5,204 nucleotides of DNA from Cesiribacter sp. GTDB taxonomy: Bacteria; Bacteroidota; Bacteroidia; Cytophagales; Cyclobacteriaceae. The stretch is taken from the NCBI GenBank assembly GCA_030147305.1, contig JASLAE010000469.1, positions 1 to 5,204 on the forward strand, written 5' to 3'. The translations under genes were made by a program, and so were the position numbers. This document shows positions 1 to 5,204 of this stretch, one piece after another. Position 1 is the first letter of the stretch. Every line of letters starts with the position of its first letter. A model generated the notes under the pieces. It saw nothing but the letters and a program-made list of their open reading frames with translations, was not told the origin of the DNA and made no database searches.

Positions 1-612
1 AGCACGGTCGCGGCGGGTACCTGCATTGCTCAGGTGATTGGGATTTAGAATAGGGAGCTCTTCCAGCCGCCACTGAATGCCCACTGGCGACAGCCCATGC
101 ACCACCACATGATTTGCCTGATCATTCGCCTGAGTGATGCCAGGCTGGCTCAACACCAAACGGGCCGGGTCAAAAAAAGTAGCCGGATACCGCTGCGTCT
201 GGGCTACAGTAAATTCCCTTCTGTTTAAATTTTCGGGCAGGGGCAGTCCTGCTATTTCTATTTCCTGCAAGGCCTGAACGGCCTCCTGCAGTTGTATCCT
301 TCGAAAAATACTTTTGCTTGCTTCTACCACCAGTTCTGGTTCGGCATAGGGTTCAAAAGCAACATGTCGTACTGTAAATCGATAATACCCTGGTTGTACC
401 GTTGTTAATTCAAATCTTCCCGTAGAATCAGAAATGGTCTGATAGCGCTGATCATTATTTTCCAGTAACACTACTGCGCCAACAACAGCTCTTCCACTGG
501 GTGCCTGTAACAATTGCCCGCGAACAGCCTGTGATAATTGTCCTGATACTGGCAATCCATTCAAAAAAATAATTAGGAGTAAAGCAAAAAAGAATAATGC
601 CTTTTTATGCAT
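1..612 (-). CDS. TonB-dependent outer-membrane receptor, N-terminal part (3' end outside window)
   Basis: The reading frame is open from an ATG at 612-610 to the window edge (204 codons, no stop), so the C-terminal beta-barrel is missing only because the window ends. Residues 1-24 look like a signal peptide: a KK pair, a long Phe/Leu/Ile core, then PVSG before Gln25. Residues about 29-108 resemble a carboxypeptidase-like regulatory domain (VRGQLL, SDSTGRFEL, then a GYYRFTVRHVAFEP strand pattern). Residues about 117-204 look like the start of a TonB plug, with RYPATFFDPARL, QPGITQANDQANHVVVHG, WRLEELPI and NPNHLSNAGT. These blocks match my recollection of Bacteroidota receptors that carry an NPNH motif in the plug. 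Proteins of this class import substrates across the outer membrane using TonB energy. The ligand is not predictable here. No SusD-like partner is visible in the window. The family call is firm and the ligand unknown. Confidence 0.88.
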   Translation of the reverse strand, partial: MHKKALFFFALLLIIFLNGLPVSGQLSQAVRGQLLQAPSGRAVVGAVVLLENNDQRYQTISDSTGRFELTTVQPGYYRFTVRHVAFEPYAEPELVVEASKSIFRRIQLQEAVQALQEIEIAGLPLPENLNRREFTVAQTQRYPATFFDPARLVLSQPGITQANDQANHVVVHGLSPVGIQWRLEELPILNPNHLSNAGTRRDRA

Positions 613-665
613 GTTGAAATAATACCTTGTTAAGCGGCAATATATCATATTCAATTGATCTTGCA

Positions 666-673
666 CAAAAATA
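666..673 (-). promoter_or_regulatory. Putative -7 promoter element of the TonB-receptor gene
   Basis: Read on the minus strand this is TATTTTTG, an exact match to the Bacteroidota -7 consensus TAnnTTTG, 53 bases upstream of the receptor ATG. A TTTG at 702-699 could be the -33 element, but the 25-base gap is longer than the usual 19-23. Support therefore rests on the -7 box and its position alone. Confidence 0.4.
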
Positions 674-753
674 AGCCCATAGATAGGTATTTTAGCGCCA
701 AATCCATCGCTGCAATTTACTTTACGTGCTATAAATAAGGCCTGATCAACAGT

Positions 754-790
754 AGCTGCTGTGAGTCCTTTGGCTTATTTTGCAGCAGCT
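754..790. repeat. 8-bp inverted repeat upstream of the lipoprotein gene
   Basis: AGCTGCTG at 754-761 is the exact reverse complement of CAGCAGCT at 783-790, separated by 21 bases. Four further weak pairs (three of them G-U in RNA) could extend the stem inward. No T-run follows, so it is not a typical terminator. It could be an operator or a 5' leader hairpin for the gene starting at 828. Chance occurrence is not excluded. Confidence 0.35.
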
Positions 791-827
791 GTGTAGCTTG
801 CAGTTGTATAATGATTACGGAGATAAG

Positions 828-1577
828 ATGATTAAAGAATTACACCTTGCAGGTATACTGCTTCTGTTGCTGATGAGTATATCCTGCAAAGAACAGTCCA
901 GGGCACAACAAATAGTGGATCTGGCGATGGAAGCCCATGGCAGTTCCCACTTACAAAACGCCCGGGTCTCTTTTGATTTCAGGGACCGACACTACACCTA
1001 TACCCGAAAAGATAATACGTATACCTATACCCGGTCATTTACAGATAGCACAGGGGATGTACAGGATATTTTAACGAATGATGGCTTTTACAGACGCGTG
1101 AATGGCGATACAGTAATGCTTTCAGAGAAGCTAAAGAACGCCTACAGTAATTCTGTTAATAGTGTTATTTATTTTGCGCTGCTGCCCTACGGACTGAATG
1201 ATCCTGCCGTCAATAAAAAGTATCTGGGCCAAACGCAGCTGAAAGAGAAAAACTACCACCTGATAAAGGTAAGCTTCAATGAGGAAGGGGGCGGTGAAGA
1301 TTTTGAGGATGAGTTTTTATATTGGGTAAATACAGAAACTCATCTGATGGAATATCTGGCATACAGCTACCTGACCGAAGGGGGAGGGTTCCGGTTTCGT
1401 GAGGCAATAAATCCACGACTCGTAGCGGGTGTTCGCTTTCAGGATTACATCAACTATAAGCCACAGCACAAAACAGATTCGCTGGAAACACTAGAAGAAG
1501 CTTTCCGGCGGGGTGAAATGGAAGTACTTTCCAAAATAGAACTGCAGAACATCAACGTTGAGCAACTACAACAGTAG
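828..1577 (+). CDS. Predicted lipoprotein, DUF6503-like, function unknown
   Basis: This encodes 249 residues starting at ATG 828, preceded by GGAGA at 819-823. This start places a lipoprotein signal directly at the N-terminus: charged MIKE, a Leu-rich core (residues 7-16), then SISC with Cys20 as the likely lipidated residue, followed by KEQ. The lipobox is slightly atypical, with Ser rather than Leu at -3. A longer frame back to a TTG at 780 would bury this signal and is less likely. The mature part opens with AQQIVDLAMEAHG and then shows alternating polar and aromatic beta-strand patterns, including two YTYTR copies at residues 56-60 and 65-69, and later GFRFREAINPRL. This resembles the Bacteroidota DUF6503 family, members of which I recall carrying a misleading deoxyribose-phosphate aldolase label. 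No aldolase active site is recognisable. A LolA-like periplasmic beta-sheet fold is an inference only. The protein is probably anchored in the cell envelope. The family assignment is from memory and moderately sure. Confidence 0.8.
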   Translation: MIKELHLAGILLLLLMSISCKEQSRAQQIVDLAMEAHGSSHLQNARVSFDFRDRHYTYTRKDNTYTYTRSFTDSTGDVQDILTNDGFYRRVNGDTVMLSEKLKNAYSNSVNSVIYFALLPYGLNDPAVNKKYLGQTQLKEKNYHLIKVSFNEEGGGEDFEDEFLYWVNTETHLMEYLAYSYLTEGGGFRFREAINPRLVAGVRFQDYINYKPQHKTDSLETLEEAFRRGEMEVLSKIELQNINVEQLQQ

Positions 1578-1807
1578 TTTTATTTGGTTGAAAATTGATC
1601 CATTGACTTAGCGCTCTAAATGCCCGCTATAACTTTATGATAACAAGCATTACTAACAGCGCCTATAAATGTTTCTGGGCTTACTTTAAAGATTTTCAAC
1701 TGCATCATGAAATCAGCGTTAATGTATGCATGGCTTAAAGGCTATTTTAGATTTTCGTTGACACACCTACATTTTTGCCGGCTTACGTGCAGCTTATCAA
1801 AATTGAT

Positions 1808-2686
1808 ATGAATCTAGTAGATCTTATAGGCAATACGCCACTGGTGGAGATTCAGCATCTTTCACCTAATAAAAATGTAACCATTTATGGCAAGCTGGAA
1901 GGGCAGAATCCCGGAGGTAGTGTGAAAGACCGGGCTGCTTTTCACATGATTCAGAATGCTGTTGAAAGAGGTGAAATAAAAGCCGGCGACAAATTGGTAG
2001 AGGCTACCAGTGGTAACACTGGTATTGCCCTGGCCATGGTTGCTCAGGCCCTTAAGCTGCAGATGACTCTGATTATGCCTGAAAATGCAACCCAGGAGCG
2101 TATCAGGTCTATGGAGGCTTACGGAGCAGAAGTATTGCTTACACCTGCCGAGAAAACCATTGAATATTCCAGGGAGCTGGCAGAAAAGATGGCCGCTGAG
2201 CAAGGCTATTTTATGCTCAACCAGTTTGCTAACCCTGATAATTATAAAATCCATTACAAAACAACCGGGCCGGAGATTTGGCGCGACACCAGGAATAAAG
2301 TAACTCATTTTGTTTCAGCCATGGGCACTACCGGCACCATCATGGGCGTATCGCGCTACCTCAAAGAGCAGAACCCGGAAATTCAGATAGTAGGCACACA
2401 GCCTACTGCCGGTTCCTGTATTCCAGGTATCCGTCGTTGGTCGCCTGAATTTCTGCCTCAGATCTATGAAAAGGAGCGGGTAGACCGAATCATCGATGTG
2501 AGTGAACAGGACGCTGTGGCCATGACACGCAGGTTGGCAAAGGAAGAAGCTATTCTGGCTGGCATGAGCAGTGGGGGTGCCTTTTATGCGGCGCATCAGC
2601 TTGCGCAGGAGCTGGAGTCGGGGGTGATTGTCTTTATTGTCTGTGATCGGGGCGACCGCTATATGAGTTCAGATCTTTTTGGATAA
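1808..2686 (+). CDS. cysM: Cysteine synthase B (O-acetylserine sulfhydrylase, CysM type)
   Basis: This is a PLP-dependent fold-type II enzyme that replaces the acetyl group of O-acetylserine with sulfide. The E. coli homologue also uses thiosulfate to give S-sulfocysteine. The 292 residues match the usual CysM length and align with E. coli CysM nearly end to end. Visible motifs are IGNTPLV (8-12 region), PGGSVKDRAA with the PLP-binding Lys40, the substrate loop TSGNTG at 67-72, the phosphate-binding GTTGT at 173-177, IPGIRRW at 205-211, MSSGG at 253-257 and CDRGDRY at 279-285. IPGIRRW and CDRGDRY distinguish CysM from CysK. The start chosen is ATG 1808, which gives MNLVDLIGNTPLV as in homologues. 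The in-frame TTG at 1775 would add 11 unsupported residues. No clear Shine-Dalgarno is present, as is common in Bacteroidota. No other sulfur-assimilation gene is adjacent, and the 230-base upstream gap suggests its own promoter, though I could not identify one convincingly. The protein is cytoplasmic and no lesion is seen. Confidence 0.96.
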   Translation: MNLVDLIGNTPLVEIQHLSPNKNVTIYGKLEGQNPGGSVKDRAAFHMIQNAVERGEIKAGDKLVEATSGNTGIALAMVAQALKLQMTLIMPENATQERIRSMEAYGAEVLLTPAEKTIEYSRELAEKMAAEQGYFMLNQFANPDNYKIHYKTTGPEIWRDTRNKVTHFVSAMGTTGTIMGVSRYLKEQNPEIQIVGTQPTAGSCIPGIRRWSPEFLPQIYEKERVDRIIDVSEQDAVAMTRRLAKEEAILAGMSSGGAFYAAHQLAQELESGVIVFIVCDRGDRYMSSDLFG

Positions 2687-2809
2687 ATCCTTTTTGCTAC
2701 CTAAACCTATGAAATAGTGTGACTGAAAGCTGTTAAACGTGGGTTACGTCAGATACTAATGAACAGAATTAATACCTATCATCTCCGGAATATCCATAAC
2801 TGATGTAAC

Positions 2810-2829
2810 ACCTTGTTATTGAGGTTTTT
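2810..2829 (+). terminator. Weak candidate intrinsic terminator downstream of cysM
   Basis: ACCTTG (2810-2815) and TGAGGT (2820-2825) can form a six-pair stem with two G-U pairs and a TTAT loop, running directly into a T-run (2825-2829). The stem is short and lies about 125 bases after the cysM stop, so this is only a candidate. Confidence 0.25.
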
Positions 2830-2978
2830 ATTGTGGATAGGTAATTCAGATAAGTATAGTATTAATCCAAATGCTGTAACCATATTTGATTATGACGGAG
2901 CTGGTGAAGAGGGCTAACTAAAAGATATTTTGTACCATTTTATTGAAATGCTGTAAAGTGCCGAAGCACACACGCAAG

Positions 2979-2986
2979 TAACTTTG
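2979..2986 (+). promoter_or_regulatory. Putative -7 promoter element of the DUF3703 gene
   Basis: TAACTTTG matches the Bacteroidota -7 consensus TAnnTTTG exactly and lies 21 bases before the ATG at 3008, which would leave a leader of roughly 15 bases. No TTG sits at the usual -33 distance (the nearest is 2943-2945, too far). The element is good in sequence and place but lacks its upstream partner. Confidence 0.5.
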
Positions 2987-3007
2987 TGAAATACACTACA
3001 GCATATC

Positions 3008-3391
3008 ATGAAGTTAAATACCAAAATTCCGGCAGGACTGAATCTCTATTACAGGCAGGAGCTAGCGCAATCTGATCTTGCCTTTTCACAGGGGCAGTTA
3101 TCTGTTGCCTGGCGCCATCTGGAGCGTGCGCACATCCTGGGACAAGCGTACCCTTATGCGCATACCTACGTCCATTGGAAGATGCTCTGCTTTGGCATCA
3201 ACATCAAAAGTGCTAAGGAAATAAGAGGACAGTTGTTGCGACTCCTTGTAGGGGGGGTGAAGTCTTTTGTGGGCAGGATTCCGGTTGGCAATACAGGTGG
3301 CGCAGACATAGATCCGCTGCAGCCCATGGAGATCCCAGCAGACCTAAAACAGATGCTGGAGCAGTATCAATCACCAAAGCATAGTATTTGA
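3008..3391 (+). CDS. DUF3703 family protein, function unknown
   Basis: This is a 127-residue protein with no signal peptide, so presumably cytoplasmic. Recognisable family blocks are WRHLERAHILGQ (residues 35-46), HTYVHWKML (52-60) and the C-terminal VGRIPVGNTGGADIDP with PMEIPADL (88-113). These are the conserved core I associate with DUF3703. The length fits the family, and the protein appears complete. Four histidines cluster in the N-terminal half (His37, His42, His52, His56). With the acidic Glu39 between them they could bind a metal or form an active site, but this is inference. I recall DUF3703 genes in Proteobacteria sitting near metal-resistance genes; none is visible here. A hydrophobic stretch around residues 76-88 (LLRLLVGGVKSFV) is short for a membrane span and more likely a buried helix. 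The gene stands alone, with its own -7 element upstream and a stem-loop downstream facing the convergent operon. Confidence 0.85.
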   Translation: MKLNTKIPAGLNLYYRQELAQSDLAFSQGQLSVAWRHLERAHILGQAYPYAHTYVHWKMLCFGINIKSAKEIRGQLLRLLVGGVKSFVGRIPVGNTGGADIDPLQPMEIPADLKQMLEQYQSPKHSI

Positions 3392-3480
3392 TAGGACCTC
3401 CGAATGATATTGGACAGCTATACAATTGTAGCCTGTAGCAAACAAAAAGGAGACACAATGTATGCGCCTCCCCGTTAGTC

Positions 3481-3518
3481 GATAACAGCCTTTACTTTTC
3501 AGTAAATGCTATGTTACC
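3481..3518. terminator. Long imperfect stem-loop between convergent genes, candidate bidirectional terminator
   Basis: An inner stem TTTACT (3491-3496) pairs with AGTAAA (3501-3506) around a TTTC loop. After a C/T mismatch, GC (3488-3489) pairs with GC (3508-3509). After a two-base bulge, TAACA (3483-3487) pairs with TGTTA (3512-3516), and an A/C mismatch precedes a closing G-C pair. About 14 pairs form in total. It sits between the DUF3703 stop and the metallophosphoesterase stop, where a shared terminator is expected. Neither side has a clear T-run, so termination efficiency is uncertain. Confidence 0.45.
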
Positions 3519-3537
3519 TGAAAAACCTGTATGAATT

Positions 3538-4278
3538 TTAAACTTCGAAAATATAGAAAGGCATTTCGTATCCCGCCTTCATCAATACTGGTTTCGACAC
3601 GTTAAATACTTTTACGCCGCCATTGGTCTGTCCTTCCATGCTGCCAATATGCGCATGCCCATGAAATGCGGCAATCACCTGTCTTCTGTTGAGTGGTTCT
3701 GCCAGCCGGGATGATCCTAAAAAAGGGAAAATAGCTTCAGGCTCGCCTATTACCGTATCTTTAACCGGTGAGTAATGGAGTATGGCAATTTTTTTTAGGT
3801 TATTATATTCACTGTCCAGGCGAGAGAGGGCACGCTCCAGGTGCAGCGCTTCTTCTACAGCTTCCTGAACAAAAGCCTTCATGGCACCTTCGCCAAACAT
3901 GGAGAGCATGTGGTTGTCGAAGCCACCGCCAAATCCCTTTACACCCGCAAAACCCACATCGCCTACTACATAGGCTTCACCGTCCAGGATATGTACATTT
4001 TCATTCTGTAATGTATGGCGAATAAGTTTGTGGCGTCCCTTTTCATGATCGTGGTTGCCCAGCACCCCAATAACAGGAATGGTACATGATTTTAGCTCCT
4101 GTGCCAGCACCTGCGCCTCCAATTCATCACCGGTATTGGTTAAATCGCCACAAAGCAGGAGCACATCCGCTTGTTTTGAAGCTTCCTTGAAAAATTCAAC
4201 CCATTTTCCTTTATCGGTTTCGCGTACATGAATATCACCTACGGCTGCTATGCGAGTTTTTTTGGTTTCTTGATCCAT
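3538..4278 (-). CDS. Calcineurin-like metallophosphoesterase
   Basis: This 246-residue cytoplasmic enzyme is expected to hydrolyse phosphomonoesters or phosphodiesters with two bound metal ions. All five metallophosphoesterase motifs are present: GDIH at 14-17, GDLTN at 44-48, GNHDHE at 74-79 with the catalytic His76, LHYSP at 167-171 (His168), and GHAH at 207-210. Between the metal motifs lie KGFGGGF (114-120) and a helical segment at about 132-155. PEAIFPFLGSSRLAEPLNR (180-198) follows the fourth motif. I recall these blocks in a conserved group of bacterial metallophosphoesterases of unknown substrate, distinct from YfcE, SbcD and the CpdA cAMP phosphodiesterases. The ATG at 4278 follows the stop of the upstream nucleotidyltransferase by six bases, so the two are almost certainly co-transcribed and probably translationally coupled. 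The enzyme is complete and no defect is seen. The fold is certain, the substrate unknown. Confidence 0.93.
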   Translation of the reverse strand: MDQETKKTRIAAVGDIHVRETDKGKWVEFFKEASKQADVLLLCGDLTNTGDELEAQVLAQELKSCTIPVIGVLGNHDHEKGRHKLIRHTLQNENVHILDGEAYVVGDVGFAGVKGFGGGFDNHMLSMFGEGAMKAFVQEAVEEALHLERALSRLDSEYNNLKKIAILHYSPVKDTVIGEPEAIFPFLGSSRLAEPLNRRQVIAAFHGHAHIGSMEGQTNGGVKVFNVSKPVLMKAGYEMPFYIFEV

Positions 4279-4284
4279 AGAGCT

Positions 4285-5028
4285 TTAAACTGTCTTTATC
4301 GTTGTTACTTTATAATCCCAGTCTTTGATATCTACTGCATACTGGGTTTGGTCAATAATAGGCCCACGGCAAACCTTCTCTACGGACGGAGGCATTTCAT
4401 ACTGTCCGCGGGCACGGTCCATCAGTTCGTAAAACATGGCTTTTGGAATGATCTCGTGAAAGTCTGCCGGATACACAAACTGAAAGATGATGAACTGGGC
4501 CAGCAGGAGGTGCCAGTGGCGGTCAATTCTGTTGAATAAATGGTCCCAGTCAATATGTTTACCCCAGCGCAGCATGATATGGTTCACATCTGCCCCATCG
4601 TAACGCTCTCGGTTTTGTACATAGATTTTGCACCAAAGCAGTTCTTCCGCCGGAATATATTTAACGGGTACATCATAGATAACCCCTTCGGCAGCGCGCT
4701 GGTACCAGCTCTCATCTACAGTACAGATATTATTGACGGTATCGAATATAATGTCAATGAAATGATCTCCCTTGAACACTTTGGCCAGCCAGCGAACATC
4801 TGTTAATTCTGTCTGATATCCATAATCAGAAAAGTGCTTTAAGATCTTTGGGTATTCACTTGACTTACAAAAAATATCCAGATCCTTTGTATAGCGGTAT
4901 ATACCAGTGTAATGGGCCATTGCAAAACCACCGCCCAGCATATAGTGCGCTCCGCTTTCGTTTAGTAACGTAAGCGCCTCCTTGTAGAAAGCCTGCGCTT
5001 CCCTTTTATGTTCGTTCTGTATGATCAT
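4285..5028 (-). CDS. Nucleotidyltransferase, MNT/AbiEii-like fold, substrate unknown
   Basis: This encodes 247 residues from ATG 5028. The frame stays open upstream to a TTG at 5049, but the ATG is preferred. A minimal nucleotidyltransferase active site is visible: MLGGGFAMAH (30-39) supplies the Gly-rich helix start, KDLDIF (48-53) carries the metal-binding Asp49 and Asp51, and FIDIIFD (90-96) supplies the third carboxylate, Asp92. A second conserved block follows: PAEELLWCKIYV (126-137) and RERYDGADVNH (140-150). This block resembles the C-terminal helical part of AbiEii-like or DUF6036-like proteins, where a Lys (here Lys134) is typically conserved. The remainder (about 155-247) is helical and aromatic-rich, with FQFVYPADFHEIIP. 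Proteins with this fold transfer a nucleotide to RNA, protein or a small molecule; the target cannot be inferred. The gene leads a two-gene operon with the metallophosphoesterase six bases downstream. No typical AbiEi or HEPN antitoxin partner is present. The fold is confident, the subfamily moderate. Confidence 0.85.
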   Translation of the reverse strand: MIIQNEHKREAQAFYKEALTLLNESGAHYMLGGGFAMAHYTGIYRYTKDLDIFCKSSEYPKILKHFSDYGYQTELTDVRWLAKVFKGDHFIDIIFDTVNNICTVDESWYQRAAEGVIYDVPVKYIPAEELLWCKIYVQNRERYDGADVNHIMLRWGKHIDWDHLFNRIDRHWHLLLAQFIIFQFVYPADFHEIIPKAMFYELMDRARGQYEMPPSVEKVCRGPIIDQTQYAVDIKDWDYKVTTIKTV

Positions 5029-5142
5029 GTTTATTTTATTAACAATCAAATAGTTTTAGTGTCCCGGCTTTCTACTGGAATAAGTCACCAAAAGGGTAGA
5101 AAACTGGATTTTGGAGGTAATCTGGAAGTTGCTAAACTAACT

Positions 5143-5187
5143 GCAAACCTTGAAAATCCGGGGAGTAGAAGCTTATACTAGGTTTGC
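5143..5187. repeat. 8-bp inverted repeat upstream of the nucleotidyltransferase operon
   Basis: GCAAACCT at 5143-5150 is the exact reverse complement of AGGTTTGC at 5180-5187, with 29 bases between. The right arm overlaps a plus-strand -7 match. The left arm, read on the minus strand, gives AAGGTTTG (5151-5144), one base from the -7 consensus and directed towards the nucleotidyltransferase gene. It could be an operator pair or simply two similar divergent promoter boxes. Chance is possible. Confidence 0.35.
5179..5186 (+). promoter_or_regulatory. Putative plus-strand -7 element for a gene beyond the right edge
   Basis: TAGGTTTG matches TAnnTTTG exactly and lies 15 bases before an ATG at 5202-5204, where the window ends. 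A TTG at 5150-5152 is 26 bases upstream, longer than the usual spacing. This suggests, but does not prove, a divergently transcribed gene starting at 5202. Confidence 0.3.
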
Positions 5188-5204
5188 GGAAGATTTGTTC
5201 CATG

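Larger units (their letters stand above)
2687..3007. other. 321-base intergenic region without a gene
   Basis: No credible coding sequence is present; the ATG-initiated frames I checked run to 14 codons at most. The region is AT-rich. It holds a weak terminator-like hairpin (2810-2829) and an 8-bp inverted repeat, TACCTATC at 2773-2780 with GATAGGTA at 2836-2843, which could close a 55-base loop around that hairpin. It also holds a 10-base direct repeat, AATGCTGTAA, at 2870-2879 and 2947-2956, and a -7 element just before the next gene. An undetected small RNA is possible, but nothing in the sequence demands it. Confidence 0.5.

Noticed and set aside
780..827. TTG start at 780 giving a 16-residue N-terminal extension of the lipoprotein
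   Set aside because: The extension precedes a proper lipoprotein signal and would disable it, and the ATG at 828 has a GGAGA at suitable distance.
811..831. Six-codon frame beginning ATGATTACG and ending in a TGA that overlaps the lipoprotein ATG
   Set aside because: It has the form of a coupled leader peptide, but it is too short to distinguish from chance and uses the same purine-rich region as the real ribosome binding site.
1630..1637. TAACTTTA as a -7 element for cysM with TTG at 1603-1605
   Set aside because: The last consensus base is missing, the spacing is 24, and the box is about 170 bases before the start. It is too weak to list.
1775..1807. TTG start at 1775 for cysM
   Set aside because: The added 11 residues have no counterpart in CysM proteins, whereas ATG 1808 gives the expected N-terminus.
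1862..2596. Open frames on the minus strand and in another plus frame inside cysM (about 70-150 codons)
   Set aside because: They lie entirely within a clearly functional cysM, show no recognisable motif, and are antisense or out-of-frame shadows.
3421..3430. 10-bp palindrome TACAATTGTA after the DUF3703 gene
   Set aside because: It is short and AT-rich, with no loop or T-run and no second copy. It is likely chance.
4228..4806. Plus-strand open frames opposite the nucleotidyltransferase gene
   Set aside because: They are antisense to a gene with intact catalytic motifs, and their translations have no family resemblance.

Overview
The window looks like a chromosomal segment from a member of the Bacteroidota, most likely the Cytophagales or a related order. 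The evidence is the protein families present: a receptor with a carboxypeptidase-like regulatory domain followed by a TonB plug, and a lipoprotein resembling the Bacteroidota DUF6503 group. Purine-rich or A-rich start regions mostly lacking a strong Shine-Dalgarno also fit, as do several TAnnTTTG-type -7 promoter elements, the hallmark of the Bacteroidota primary sigma factor. No rRNA, tRNA, insertion sequence, phage gene or CRISPR array is visible.

Layout from left to right. Bases 1-612 (minus) hold the N-terminal 204 codons of an outer-membrane TonB-dependent receptor whose 3' part lies outside the window. A 215-base divergent spacer follows, with a -7 element for the receptor and an 8-bp inverted repeat. 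At 828-1577 (plus) is a predicted lipoprotein similar to DUF6503 proteins. At 1808-2686 (plus) is cysM, a complete cysteine synthase B. A 321-base gene-free stretch then leads to a perfect -7 element and a small DUF3703 protein at 3008-3391 (plus). A long imperfect stem-loop at 3481-3518 separates it from a convergent two-gene minus-strand operon. That operon consists of a nucleotidyltransferase (4285-5028) followed six bases later by a calcineurin-like metallophosphoesterase (3538-4278). The right edge (5029-5204) is a possible divergent promoter region, with an 8-bp inverted repeat overlapping a -7 element and an ATG in the last three bases.

The plus-strand genes look like unrelated single-gene units: an envelope lipoprotein, cysteine biosynthesis and an unknown. 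The pair that most clearly works together is the nucleotidyltransferase and metallophosphoesterase. Both have complete catalytic motifs and are spaced as a translationally coupled operon. One enzyme class makes phosphodiester or phosphoanhydride bonds and the other breaks them, so the pair is the best candidate here for an uncharacterised biochemical system. Its substrate cannot be read from the sequence.
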